Source: Candidatus Sulfobium mesophilum (GTDB taxonomy: Bacteria; Nitrospirota; Thermodesulfovibrionia; Thermodesulfovibrionales; UBA6898). From it: a stretch of 39,719 bases of DNA. A program made the translations under genes and the position numbers. The notes beneath the pieces are model-generated. The model made no database searches. It saw only the letters and a list, made by a program, of their open reading frames with translations, and was not told the origin of the DNA. The DNA lies in the NCBI GenBank assembly GCA_900302705.1, contig OUUY01000062.1:1-39719 (forward strand). Direction: 5' to 3'. Shown in pieces: positions 24,256-34,500 of the stretch (the first letter of the stretch is position 1; the number at the start of each line of letters is the position of its first letter).

Positions 24256-25029
24256 TCATAGCACCTCGGCAAATTTCCATCTCAGCCGACTGAAAATAAC
24301 ATATCCGATAGCCAGCACAACAATGGCGTATAAGAAAGCAATACCTGCAGCTTCGAAATCCATCACTCCGTTCATGAACAATTTCCGCCAGCTCAGCATA
24401 ATAAGGGACAACGGATTGAGAAGGAGAAACGTCTTGTATTTGGCAGGGACCATGTCCTCCGAATAAATGATCGGGGTGACATAGAATAGGATTGTGGTCA
24501 AAATAAAAACTATCCTCTCGATGTCCCTGAAGAAAACATTTATCGCCGAAACAGCGATGGAAAACCCCAAAACCATCATGAACTGAATTATCAATAAGAC
24601 CGGTATGCCTGCAGTCCATACCAGATTCGGCTTCAGCCCATAAAAAAATATGAAGGCAACAATCACGGGAATAGACAGGATAAAATGCAGCATATCGTTA
24701 AGCACTGTGGCAATTACGAGAACATCGGGTCGGAAATTGATCTTTTTAATAAGTGGGGCGTTTCCCACACAGACCATTGCCGAAGCATTGACGGAATTGG
24801 CAAACCATTGCCAAGGAAACAGTCCCGAGATCAGAAACAACGTATAGTTTTCTATCTGGATCTTCATCACGGTTCTGAAGGCGATAAAAAAGACGATTGC
24901 GAGCACAAGGGGGTTGGCAACAGACCAGATGTACCCCAAGAAACTCCTCTTATATCTGACCTTGAGTTCTTTGTGTGTCAAGACGACGATTAGGTCTACA
25001 TAGTATTGCAGTGAATGCTTCAGAGCCAT
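24256..25029 (-). CDS. wzm: Polysaccharide ABC exporter permease (ABC-2, Wzm-like)
   Basis: A 257-residue ABC-2 type permease with six hydrophobic segments. The N-terminal ELKVRYKRSFLGYIWSVANPL, the cytoplasmic coupling-helix region of Wzm/TagG/RfbA exporters, is well conserved, as is LLLNPLSLIM near the C-terminus. Together with the ATPase it would flip or export a finished lipid-linked polysaccharide across the inner membrane. The two genes are directly adjacent with no gap, permease first. The ATG at 25029 has no Shine-Dalgarno sequence; a weak promoter ends 9 nt before it. Cargo is unknown but the surrounding glycosyltransferases suggest an O-antigen-like glycan. Confidence 0.92.
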   Translation of the reverse strand: MALKHSLQYYVDLIVVLTHKELKVRYKRSFLGYIWSVANPLVLAIVFFIAFRTVMKIQIENYTLFLISGLFPWQWFANSVNASAMVCVGNAPLIKKINFRPDVLVIATVLNDMLHFILSIPVIVAFIFFYGLKPNLVWTAGIPVLLIIQFMMVLGFSIAVSAINVFFRDIERIVFILTTILFYVTPIIYSEDMVPAKYKTFLLLNPLSLIMLSWRKLFMNGVMDFEAAGIAFLYAIVVLAIGYVIFSRLRWKFAEVL

Positions 25030-25038
25030 GAGATCAGT

Positions 25039-25068
25039 AGTTTACTGTAAATCAAAAACCTAATTCAA
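25039..25068 (-). promoter_or_regulatory. Possible promoter of the exporter genes
   Basis: On the minus strand TTGAAT (25063-25068) and TAAACT (25039-25044) are 18 bp apart, each four of six to consensus. The expected start site would be within a few bases of the ATG at 25029. Confidence 0.3.
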
Positions 25069-25180
25069 TAAGAAGAAATCAATGGAACCGAATCATTCTC
25101 GTCCGTTTTTAAGATATGGCAATACTATAAAATCTCAAAATACGCAGCGAGGCAGATTCTGCCCGACAAGGGGCGGCATC

Positions 25181-25199
25181 AGATTCTCATCAAGAATCT
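25181..25199. repeat. Stem-loop overlapping the gspD stop codon
   Basis: AGATTCT (25181-25187) and AGAATCT (25193-25199) make a perfect 7-bp stem with a 5-nt loop; the gspD TAG is at 25198-25200. There is no T-run, so it is a weak terminator candidate. A 13-bp palindrome, GGCAGATTCTGCC, lies at 25151-25163. Confidence 0.4.
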
Positions 25200-27369
25200 A
25201 CGGGCTATTCTTAAGGGGCTCTTCGCCGTCTTTGCTGCCGTTTCCGTCCTGTGCCTTGTGACCCTGTTCCCAGATGAACTTATCTATCTCTTTGTCTCTG
25301 GTGGATCTTTTGTAACGTTCTATGAAGTCAGAAGTGACCGTTCCGGCCTCCTGCTGATTTCTAATAACATGGGGGGTGAGCAGGATAATGGTTTCTTTTC
25401 TGGTGATATCGTCCGATGTTGTCCCAAAGAGTGCGCCAATGATGGGGATTCGGCTGAGAATTGGTATGCCCGTTGTCCCGTAGGAATGGTCCTCTCTGAT
25501 AAGGCCGCCGATAATAATCGTCTCGCCGTCGCGTGCGACGAGGTTTGAAGTAGCCTCCGTCTTGTCGATCGCGACCTCATCAAGCCCGCCGACGGTGACC
25601 GCCTTGGCGCTGATTGCGGAAATCTCCTGGGAAAGTTCGAGGGAGATTAACCCGCTGTCGTTTACCTGCGGCTTAACCTTGAGGATTATCCCAATATCTT
25701 TGTACTGGATGGTCGAGGTGGAAACAACGGAGACAGCTGTACCTGTTGTCGAGATAGGCTGGGCAGTCGATGAAGTTGCGAGAGGGACCTGCTGTCCGAT
25801 CTGTATTCTCGCCTCACGGTTGTCAGATACTAGGATATGCGGAGCTGCGACGACCTTTGCCTTTGACCTGTCCTCAAGGGCCGTGAGGACCGCCCGCACG
25901 TTTCCTGAAGGATCCGTGCCTATGAAGGTGAAGCCCTTGTTAGGTGGTGTCTTCGACAGGTTCCCTGGATTGTTCGTGAAAAGGCCGCCAAGATCTATGG
26001 GATTTTTGAAAGGGTTGATGCCGCTTATTTTGACATCGCTGTTCATTGACCATGAAAGCCCGTAACTCAGATTATCATTCAATGTGATGTCGACGATAAG
26101 ACCCTCGATCATCACCTGCCTCGGCATGATGTCGATCTTCCTGATCGTGTCGTAGATAAGCGCATAATCCTCGGTCGTTGCAAGTACAATGATCGAGTTC
26201 GTCACCTCATCGGGTATGATCCGCGTCACCTCGGAAACCAGCGCCTCGCCCGCCTGCTGCCCCATCGAAATCTGGGGCTGGGGTGGCGCGGGCTGGACTG
26301 AGGGCTGGGGCAGGCCCGGCGTAGTTGCCCTGGCAGGAGGAGTCGTTGTTTTCGGAGCGGCCGACGCCGACTTCCCCTGGAATATCTGCTGCAGAAGAGC
26401 GGCAACGTCCTTTGCCTTGCTATTTTGCACGGAGTACACAAACACCTGCGGCTTCACTGCTTTCAGTTCCTCGCTGTCGAACACCTTCACCAACTCAAGC
26501 AGCCTCTTTACGTTCGAATCTGTGTCGACGAGGATCACGTAGTTGCTCTTAGGCACATCGACGATAAGTGCGTTCTTCGAAAGGAAGGGCGTGAGGACCC
26601 GCACCATTTCCGCTGAATCTATATATTTGACCCGCACGATCTGCACAAGGGCCTTGCCCGTTATTTCCAGCTTTTCAGGGTCTCTGCCGAGGCCAACCGG
26701 CGCAGGCTCTTTCGATATGTCCGATATCGGGACTATCCTGTACAGTCCTCCCTCTTCGACAATGCCGACACCATTGAGTCTCAGGATGACTTCCATGAGG
26801 GGAAGCACGTTTTCTTTCGGGACAGGCTCGACCGACCTGAAGGTCACCCGTCCTTTCACATTCGGATCCACGATGTAGTTGACCCTTAGGACATCGCCAA
26901 AGATAGTCTGTATAACCGAGTAGATATCGGCATCGTCGAAGTTGAAGCTCACCTCGCCCCTCCTGCCATGCTGCGAACGCTGGCGAGGGGAAACGGCTGG
27001 ACGCTCAGCAGGTTGTCCGGATGGTACAGCAGGTTGTATGGCCGGTTCTTTCTCGGCCGGCGGCGCAGCAGGCTGCGCTGAGGGCTGGGAAGACTCCGGT
27101 TGCGCTGTCGAAGGCGCAGATTCAGAAGGCTGCGCCGGCTCGGAACGTTGTGCGAGGTCTTTAGTAGTCGACGGAGATAAAGATGGCTGGCCGGCCGGCT
27201 GTTGAGGCGGTGACTGTTTGAGCACCTGTGCCGCCAGTTGCTGCTTTCCCAGAAAAGTCACCTGATATGAATTCTCGGGCAACCCTTCAGCCGAAAGGAT
27301 GCCCGTTCCTTCTAAAAAAAAACAAAAAAGGACAAACAATACAGCCCTAGCAATGGTTCGATTGCTCAT
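25198..27369 (-). CDS. gspD: Type II secretion outer-membrane secretin GspD
   Basis: A ~723-residue secretin that forms the outer-membrane channel of the T2SS. Signal peptide about 1-30; then a ~105-residue Pro/Gln/Ser/Ala-rich linker (about 50-137) not usual in GspD; N0 domain about 140-215 (SFNFDDADIYSVIQTIFG); N1 about 240-305; N2/N3 about 308-415 with a Pro-rich insert; secretin domain about 480-675 with VPLATSS, TVGGLDEVAIDKTEATSNL and GIPILSRIPIIGALFG. No lipobox is seen and no S-domain for a pilotin is obvious in the short charged tail. I chose ATG 27369 (GAGG five bases upstream) over GTG 27375. It is far from, and antisense to, the other gsp genes, with its own promoter. Confidence 0.93.
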   Translation of the reverse strand: MSNRTIARAVLFVLFCFFLEGTGILSAEGLPENSYQVTFLGKQQLAAQVLKQSPPQQPAGQPSLSPSTTKDLAQRSEPAQPSESAPSTAQPESSQPSAQPAAPPAEKEPAIQPAVPSGQPAERPAVSPRQRSQHGRRGEVSFNFDDADIYSVIQTIFGDVLRVNYIVDPNVKGRVTFRSVEPVPKENVLPLMEVILRLNGVGIVEEGGLYRIVPISDISKEPAPVGLGRDPEKLEITGKALVQIVRVKYIDSAEMVRVLTPFLSKNALIVDVPKSNYVILVDTDSNVKRLLELVKVFDSEELKAVKPQVFVYSVQNSKAKDVAALLQQIFQGKSASAAPKTTTPPARATTPGLPQPSVQPAPPQPQISMGQQAGEALVSEVTRIIPDEVTNSIIVLATTEDYALIYDTIRKIDIMPRQVMIEGLIVDITLNDNLSYGLSWSMNSDVKISGINPFKNPIDLGGLFTNNPGNLSKTPPNKGFTFIGTDPSGNVRAVLTALEDRSKAKVVAAPHILVSDNREARIQIGQQVPLATSSTAQPISTTGTAVSVVSTSTIQYKDIGIILKVKPQVNDSGLISLELSQEISAISAKAVTVGGLDEVAIDKTEATSNLVARDGETIIIGGLIREDHSYGTTGIPILSRIPIIGALFGTTSDDITRKETIILLTPHVIRNQQEAGTVTSDFIERYKRSTRDKEIDKFIWEQGHKAQDGNGSKDGEEPLKNSP

Positions 27370-27397
27370 CAGCACCTCATCTTAACCGATCCAAACT

Positions 27398-27426
27398 AGG
27401 ATAATTATTTTGCCGGACCATGTCAA
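27398..27426 (-). promoter_or_regulatory. Sigma70-type promoter of gspD
   Basis: On the minus strand a perfect TTGACA (27421-27426) and TATCCT (27398-27403, four of six) are separated by exactly 17 bp. The predicted start site is at about 27391, giving a ~22-nt leader before the gspD start. Confidence 0.65.
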
Positions 27427-27763
27427 GAAGACTGATACAAGGCTAATGTCCGCCCATTAATTCCCGGCGGACACCGCAACCCGCCGCCTGATAGCGCCGC
27501 CCTTGCCCCGGTTCTTCTGAAGACCTCCATAAGACCTGTTTCTGCAATATTCATCCATCCTGCTGATCGCAGGAAGAATGCGGTGACTCGTTATATGTGG
27601 GATTACTATGGAAGAAACTCCCCTCTTATGGCGTCTTTTGCATTACTTCCGGCCCCATTCCCCGACAGTGCCGATATCAGGTTCTTCTCAACCATAATTA
27701 TGATCATTACCCCAAATTTCCGGGTTGAAAAACTCCGGCACCGTCAGGCCGTATTGGACCTCT
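27427..27763. other. Intergenic region with an inverted repeat
   Basis: About 340 bp upstream of the gspD promoter and after the GT2 gene. It holds an 8-bp perfect inverted repeat, TGTCCGCC (27447-27454) and GGCGGACA (27466-27473), with an 11-nt spacer, 21 bp upstream of the gspD -35. It may be an operator or end the transcript from the GT2 gene; no T-run follows. No gene recognised. Confidence 0.45.
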
Positions 27764-28708
27764 TCAGAACCCAGTGTCCAACATGTGATATTCCCGTATA
27801 AAGTCCTTTATCCCTTTAAAATACATCCTTAACTTTTCTCTCTTGTCTGACTCTAAAAATATTATTTTGAAGAGTTTGCCGATAGATCTGGAGATTTGAG
27901 AATAAAGAAAAGATCTGTATTTGTTCCCATACCAGATCATCGCAAACAATCGATTCCTGGTTTGGTAGTAAACTCTTCCGGCATTATGTTCCCTAAACTG
28001 AAATCCGAGCTTCTGTTTGCGTTCAGCGAGGGAATGGGAGAGCACAGCGTTTTTACTGAGGAGTATTTTATATCCTTTATTCAAAACCCTGAAGCAATAA
28101 TCGAAGTCAACGTAGTCGATAAAAAAGCGTTCATTCATCAAGCCAATATTTGAGAGCACTTCATTTTTTATCAGACTGCCTGAAGTGATATGAAAATGCA
28201 CAAAAGAATCATGAGGAGGATTTTTTATTTTTCTGTTCAGAAAATTCGTTGTTACAACCGACGGCAATACGTTTCTGAAATTTCTGTCAAAAACGACAGG
28301 TACGACAATGGCCGTTTCCTCTTTCGTCTTGTCGTCAAGATTCTTATAGGAAACGATCATTTCGCGCACCATATCCTCTGCCGGAACGCTGTCCTGGTCC
28401 AGCAGAAGGGTCCACCGATAATTCGTATCTAGGGAGTACTGCAAACCCTGGTTCAATGCAGCTGCAAGTCCTTTATTGATGCCATTGAATATGAAATGTA
28501 TCTTATCGGAATAGGCCCTTTTCATGAGTGTATCCTTTGTTCTGGACTCGACGCTGTTGTCCACCACTATTATCCCGTCCACCTGGTCGGCTGAAGCATC
28601 TATGCATGAGATAACATTTTCAGGTGAATTGTAGGAGACAATCACTGCGCAGACCTCGCGTCGGATAGGGGACGATGTGTCCGGGATTGTTTCAGTCTGC
28701 CTGCCCAT
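27764..28708 (-). CDS. Family 2 glycosyltransferase, rhamnosyltransferase-like
   Basis: A 314-residue GT-A enzyme: VCAVIVSYNSPENVISCI at the N-terminus, IIVVDNSVES, NKGLAAALNQGL, the donor/metal motif LLLDQDSVP (about residue 102-110), and FFIDYVDFDYCFRV with catalytic acidic residues near 205. This set is typical of RfbF/WbbL-type rhamnosyltransferases. The C-terminal ~70 residues are basic and amphipathic, suggesting membrane association. It would extend a lipid-linked glycan in the cytoplasm. It lies 76 bp from the methyltransferase upstream, probably in the same transcript. No Shine-Dalgarno sequence is evident before the ATG. Sugar specificity is inferred from motif similarity. Confidence 0.87.
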   Translation of the reverse strand: MGRQTETIPDTSSPIRREVCAVIVSYNSPENVISCIDASADQVDGIIVVDNSVESRTKDTLMKRAYSDKIHFIFNGINKGLAAALNQGLQYSLDTNYRWTLLLDQDSVPAEDMVREMIVSYKNLDDKTKEETAIVVPVVFDRNFRNVLPSVVTTNFLNRKIKNPPHDSFVHFHITSGSLIKNEVLSNIGLMNERFFIDYVDFDYCFRVLNKGYKILLSKNAVLSHSLAERKQKLGFQFREHNAGRVYYQTRNRLFAMIWYGNKYRSFLYSQISRSIGKLFKIIFLESDKREKLRMYFKGIKDFIREYHMLDTGF

Positions 28709-28784
28709 GATTTTCTAAAACGAGCCAATCCCACAACGCTTTTCTATATTGGATCTTCATTGGCAAAAAAAATTACACGGGATC

Positions 28785-29552
28785 TCACGGCTTCGGATAG
28801 CTGCTGTCGAGGATGTCCTTTGTACTGACATCCCACTTCAGAAGATCTTTATCATACGGGCCGATCTTGCGGGCCAGCACGTTCGAATTAAGGTAGGCCT
28901 CATGATTGTATGGAAAGGGCCCCAGGCCTGGAGCCCAATGGTATATCTTACAAGGGTATTCCATGCCTGTTTCGATAATCTCAAAACCCGTATACTTATT
29001 AAGGAGGACCTTCCATGCCTCGTCGGAAAACCGCCAAAAATCCCAAGGTTTCTCATGCAATGGAAACGTGTGGAGAGTGTGTATGAACAATAGCCCATTT
29101 TGCTTTAGAACCGTATTCATCTCAAGGACCACTTTCCAAGGCATCGCGAGATGTTCGAATACCGACTTTGACATGATGACATCAAAATGTCCCCCCGGGA
29201 AAAAAGCACTCAATTCGTGAGCGTCTCCCACCTTATCGACATTCGGCCCGTCATGGATATCAAGGCCGGTATACTGATGGGGAGAACCGAGTTCGAGGAA
29301 CTTATACAAACTGTCCTTAGTGACCGCCCTTGATCCTACTTCGAGAATCTTGGGACTATCAATCTTTCGAATCATTTCCGTGAAGAGGGTGAAGACATGA
29401 ACAGAAGTGAAGATCGGGTGAGGCGGAGGTATGATCCGATCCTGGACCAGATTAGCGTCCAACATTTTGCCTAGTTCCAGAAAAGACCTGGCCAACGCCT
29501 TCTTCAATCCGTGACTTCTGGAATATATTATAAATTTCTTTATCGTGTCCAT
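28785..29552 (-). CDS. Class I SAM-dependent methyltransferase
   Basis: A 255-residue protein with the Rossmann methyltransferase motifs: KILEVGSRAV (motif I, around residue 69-78), YTGLDIHDGP (motif II acidic residue), DAHELSAFFPGGHFDVIMSKSVFEHL (motif IV-like) and LKQNGLLFIHTL. The glycine loop of motif I is less rich than the usual GxGxG. Enzymes with the FEHLAMPWKVVLEMNTVLK sequence occur in glycan clusters and typically methylate sugars or cap chains. The target is unknown; a terminal sugar is the inference from the neighbouring glycosyltransferases. It sits 120 bp from the GT-C gene upstream. Confidence 0.83.
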   Translation of the reverse strand: MDTIKKFIIYSRSHGLKKALARSFLELGKMLDANLVQDRIIPPPHPIFTSVHVFTLFTEMIRKIDSPKILEVGSRAVTKDSLYKFLELGSPHQYTGLDIHDGPNVDKVGDAHELSAFFPGGHFDVIMSKSVFEHLAMPWKVVLEMNTVLKQNGLLFIHTLHTFPLHEKPWDFWRFSDEAWKVLLNKYTGFEIIETGMEYPCKIYHWAPGLGPFPYNHEAYLNSNVLARKIGPYDKDLLKWDVSTKDILDSSYPKP

Positions 29553-29671
29553 TATGCCGCAAGCAATAAGAACAAAGCATTTAAGAGGAGCTGAGTATTC
29601 GTACGTTTCATCGCTGTCCTTTTTTATTGTTCCGAATTGTCACATTATACTATTACACATTGAAAATTCCA

Positions 29672-31399
29672 TTATTTGCGTGACCAAGACAATTCAGGAT
29701 CAGAAGCAGGTGCGTAATGGAAATTAGGGCTGCGCGTCATCCAGCCATTCGGAGACTTATAGCGCAAATAAAAATCTATTTTCCTGGATATGTCGAATGC
29801 AGCAGTCCCTTTGATGGCAGGCAACGTCATGGCTGAAGCATTGGAATTAACAAATACAACCACGTAAATTCCATCGCCATAAGGCCCGACCTCCCAGAAA
29901 ACCTTTTCTTGCTCATATTTGACATGTATAAACAAGGGTCTTTCATACTGTTTCTTGCGGAAATCAAGAATCAATGACGGCACTTTTGATGTAATATCTT
30001 CCATACATCGACACTGGTCATTATATCCCCATATCGTTGCCTTATTAAGAAGAGAATTGAGTGAATCAGGATCCGAGATCACAGGACCCCGACGCGGCGA
30101 CAATGGGTACAACTCCTTCTCAGCCTCTACAAGACTGATCACCACGTCTGATGCAGGATACCAGACATTGAGCGAGTCATATAAGACTTGTTGGGAGTTT
30201 GAATTCAAGATGAATTTTGAGGCTGCATCATGGCAATCCCTTATTGCTTTCGAACCATCAGATGAGTACATTTCTTTATACCATGTCTGAAGCGACAGCG
30301 CCAGGATCAGGACAGCCAGAAGGCAGCGAAGAGTGCGCGGTTTCTCCCATGTCGACAAAAGAATCGTAAAATAAATAGATAAACTCCACCAAAAAAATAT
30401 ATCGAACCTCTCTATTTTGCCGAGCCACAATGGAGCTAGCGGTGTTAACGTAAGGAAAAGACCCACGATAAGAATGGGCAATCTATTTCTTCTCTTGCAG
30501 AAGTAGTCTATCGAAACTGCAAGCAACATAGTGTAGACGAATGCTGCCCCGCCTAAAAGTAATTGAGGCAAGTAAAAAAAGTCCTTTATTATTCGCCACA
30601 TTTCATTATATGTGATATGTGTAATCAATCCTGGTGTATGTCCCCCAATACCGCCATTTAAAACGACAAATCTCCACGGAATGTACACCAGCGCCACCAG
30701 ACCATAAGGCAGGGAAAATCTCAACCGACTTTTCATTTTACCTTCGGGCAAAAACGGCAAAATCCCGATCAGCGGGAAATAAATTTCCTTGCACATTAAT
30801 GCCAACAAGTAGAAGAGAGCGCCAATAAGCGCAGGCCACCAATGTTGCTTCCGCATGGACAGCACATAGCCGTACAAGGCAATTATCGCGAAAAGCAGGC
30901 CCGCAGCATAATGACCATCCATTAGTTCTTGCGCGATATGTACCGTTGCAGCATTACTCAGAAGGATTACCGCACCAAACAATGCCCAACCGTCTCTTGT
31001 CCACAACCTGAGGAAGACGAATGTTGCGACACTTGACAGCCACAGCACTATAAGCTGATGGGCATAAAAACCTTTTGGATTAAGCCCGAACAGCCACAAA
31101 TTAACATCGTAGAAAAATGCATTCCACGGAGTGAAAAATTTGCCGCCTGATTGAAGGCTTGTAATGCTTGGAACAAAGAAATACTGCCAGGGAGAATAAC
31201 GGGCAACAAAGGCAAGATGCAAACCATCATCGTAACGCCAGTAGCCGGAGAGAGCGCTCTTGTGGAGAATATATGTGACGGCCGCTAATAGAACGACGGA
31301 GACAAAACTGAAAGGAATGCGCATTTGCCGAAACGCAAGGTTGCTTAACATCTGCCGCTGTTCCCGAACCTGACAAATGCCAAAAGTGCTAACTTCCAT
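29672..31399 (-). CDS. GT-C-like polytopic membrane protein
   Basis: A protein of up to 575 residues with about ten hydrophobic segments in the first ~400 residues and a ~170-residue soluble C-terminal region. The first loop contains YWRYDDGLHLAF, an acidic pair where GT-C transferases hold their catalytic residue. The layout parallels the protein at 14488-16128, and GALFYLLALMCKEIYFPL matches its YLISLLSKESFAPL, so the two look like diverged paralogues. The likely role is sugar transfer from a polyprenyl-phosphate donor on the periplasmic face. The start is uncertain: the first 24 residues are hydrophilic and alternative ATGs at 31354 and 31327 precede the first helix more closely; none has a good ribosome-binding site. 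Confidence 0.7.
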   Translation of the reverse strand: MEVSTFGICQVREQRQMLSNLAFRQMRIPFSFVSVVLLAAVTYILHKSALSGYWRYDDGLHLAFVARYSPWQYFFVPSITSLQSGGKFFTPWNAFFYDVNLWLFGLNPKGFYAHQLIVLWLSSVATFVFLRLWTRDGWALFGAVILLSNAATVHIAQELMDGHYAAGLLFAIIALYGYVLSMRKQHWWPALIGALFYLLALMCKEIYFPLIGILPFLPEGKMKSRLRFSLPYGLVALVYIPWRFVVLNGGIGGHTPGLITHITYNEMWRIIKDFFYLPQLLLGGAAFVYTMLLAVSIDYFCKRRNRLPILIVGLFLTLTPLAPLWLGKIERFDIFFWWSLSIYFTILLSTWEKPRTLRCLLAVLILALSLQTWYKEMYSSDGSKAIRDCHDAASKFILNSNSQQVLYDSLNVWYPASDVVISLVEAEKELYPLSPRRGPVISDPDSLNSLLNKATIWGYNDQCRCMEDITSKVPSLILDFRKKQYERPLFIHVKYEQEKVFWEVGPYGDGIYVVVFVNSNASAMTLPAIKGTAAFDISRKIDFYLRYKSPNGWMTRSPNFHYAPASDPELSWSRK

Positions 31400-31517
31400 T
31401 GAGTGTTCGTCAAATCAGCATGAACCTCCCTCGAATTCATGGAGAGTTGACAAAAATCCTTGTCTTGAGATTTGGTATTGCTCCGCTGACCTCCCCCGAT
31501 CCCGATTCAACAATGTT

Positions 31518-34500
31518 TCATTCAACAACGGCCGAATCGATCTCCTTGAAGAGCAGTTCTTCGAACTGTCTTGCAGCCCTCTCATGTGTCCTTCCGGCCG
31601 CAAAAGAAACGCCGTTCACATACAATTTTTCATATAACGCATCATTTCCCAGTAACTCGCAGATTGCGTCCGCAATTCCATCGGCAGTCGGATCTGCAAG
31701 CAATGAATTTTCACGATTTACAAGCGTGCCTTCGCACCTGGGGCTGTCAATTTCAACCACCACACAGCCGCAAGCCATCATCTCAAGGGGAACCAGCGAA
31801 AGATTTGTAAGCGAAATCGATAGGCCGATATCCGCCTCGCGGTATCTTGCACCCAATTCCGCGGGCGCGACGACCCCGAGATTCTTGTATGGGAATGGAA
31901 CCTTGTGCTGAGCCAGACTGTCACTACCGTACAGGAGTATTTCTATCTCAGGATATCGTTTATACACTTTTTGAAGCGCCTTTATCCCCATATCGAACCC
32001 ACGGCGTCTCGTCTCCGGTCTTGCATAAAAAAGGATCTTGCGGGCCTGATTCTTCTTCTCAGGCATTAAAGAGACAGGAAAATAAATTTTTTCGTCGACC
32101 GAAAAATCGAAAAAGCCAGTGCGGGTTCCGTATCGCGTCTCCAGGAGATGGGAAAGATAGCGTCCTATGGTCAGACAGGGCAACCCCAATTTATAAGTAT
32201 TTTCGCTTAAGGTATAATTTGAATCACGCTCGGTATAAAAATCCGGCTCATGGTCCTGCACAAAGTAGGCCTTCTTGAAAGACCACTTTGAATTGACAAC
32301 CGTCAGTGCGGTGGGCCACGCAGTCGCAATCAACACATCGTGAGTCCCGATATGATCGTGCCCTACGACTATCTTGAAATCATTGCCGAAATAACCCTGT
32401 ATGTAATTATTCACTTCATCGTCGGTTTTGCCAGAAAGATGGGCCATCGGATCAATGTATACTGTGGATTCATGGCCAAACTGCCGCAAGGAAGATATCA
32501 TTCTGAAAATGGTTGTATAGCCTCCCGATCCCTTAAAGGGCGCCTGAAGCACCCATCCTATGTCCAGGGAATCCGGGTCGATACGGCTCCGCCGTATTGA
32601 ATTCAATACCTGTTTGAAATTCTTGCCCATCGAGCCGGTCGTATAATTATCCAACACATATTTTTTAGCGCACTCGCCGATTTCAATCCGCTTTTCAGCA
32701 TTCTCGATCAAAAACGACAGCGCCTCGATCCATTCCGTTTCACTCTCTGCAAGAAATCCATTGATTCCACTTTTAATCGCCACCTTGAATCCGCCTACAT
32801 TGCTCGCCACAGTCGGCACTCCCACGAGAGCCGCCTCAATGAATTTCAGTTCGCTTTTCGATTCACAGAAGGGATTGTGCTCAAGGGGGGCGATGTTGAT
32901 GTCGGCGCAAGCCTTGAGTGCGGGCAACTCTCTCCATGGCACAAGTGGTTTTCTGAAGACTCTGCTTTCATATTTATTTAAGACATCCGGCAGTTTAAGG
33001 TGCCCTACCACAAGAAGCCTCGCACATTCATATTTTTCCAATATGTTTGCGAGCGCTCCGGAGGCGCGTGCAAAATCCGCATCGTGCGTAGGCGTGCCGC
33101 TGAAATAGCCGATAATTACTTGCTCGCCTTTACTCGGCGCTCGGTTTGCAACGGCATTTTGAGAAAGGGCGACCATTTCGTCGCTCACGGCATTCCTGTT
33201 GATGAATACGGTCCGCCCCGTTTTCTTGATCTCATCAGCCAGATATTCTGTAGTTGTAATAGCGTATTCACAGAGGCGCAAGGTCATCCCATACCGCCTC
33301 AGACCATCATAATAGACAGTTCTTTCGGATGGACTCATATCGTTGAGGGCATGGACATATGCCCCATAAGATTCATCGAAAATGAGATCATCCGTATCAA
33401 AGATAACTATCTTCTTTTGCGATTTAGCCTTCTCAACGAAAGTTGCCACATAATCATTAATAGGAACCCTGTGAAGTATGAAAAAATAATATAGGGGTAT
33501 GCTAGATAAAAGGTCCAATTGATCAAAGTAGCCTACCGAACCGACGAAGCCATGTTTTTGAAGCTGCTCAAGCTGATGGAGACATCTATAACGGAATGCA
33601 TCACCAGGGCATCCCGAAATAATTAACACATCGCGTTTAGGCTGCACATCAGCAATTATTGTTTGCACATGCTCTTCATGAGACCTCAATTTCCGTCTCG
33701 CTTTCCTAATGAAAACATTGACACCCTGCTCATTTATTACCCTGAAACTCTTAACCGCCACATCATAAATTTTTCGGCGGCTCTTCCCCCGGGGCAATAA
33801 TCTTTCCCTGAAGTTCCTGCCTTTCTCAAGAACTTTCCACCCAAGTGTGTTTCTCATCAAATAAATGGCATTTTCCAGCTGAGATATATAATTATTTTTT
33901 TCTAGGACAAAACCTTCAATCTGAGAGTTACGATCTCTCACTTCCTTAATTGATCGTTCATATTGAGAGATCAAGTCGTCCTTTTCCTTAATTTCCTTCT
34001 CTAGTAAGCCATCCTTTACTATATTTTCCTTTTCTAAATTTGCAGCCATAGTTACGGATGCATTCAGTTCATGCTCGACTCTGCTTTTTTCATATACCAG
34101 GTCCACAATGGTTTCAGAATCTATTTTTTTGCGATGCTTTTCAATAACCCGTATATACATCGTCTTCATATTCTTTGCATCCGACTGGTTTATTTGCAGC
34201 TCCTTGCTCCACTGATTATATCTGGTCGATGTCCTCTTTATATGATAAAAGGGATATTTCTCTGCTACCCTTATCAACAAATCCCAGTCTTCATACAGTT
34301 CAAAGCTTTCATCTAGTCCACCCGTGTCACTCAATACGGTTTTATCAAATAATATCGAATTGAAGGGAATGTAATTTGCGACAAGTAGGCCTTTATAAGA
34401 AAAATCTTTCGACAAGATTGATTTATCGATGTCTATCATCTTTCCATCAGCCGGTGAAAAATTTTTAAAGACCATTTCGGTATCAGCATAGGCAACCTTA

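Noticed and set aside
25562-26065. A 167-residue open frame antisense to gspD
   Set aside because: It mirrors the codon pattern of gspD, has no family resemblance and no independent ribosome-binding site; the secretin on the other strand is unambiguous.
27583-27801. A 72-residue plus-strand frame in the gspD to GT2 gap
   Set aside because: No ribosome-binding site or family resemblance, and it runs into the antisense of the GT2 gene.
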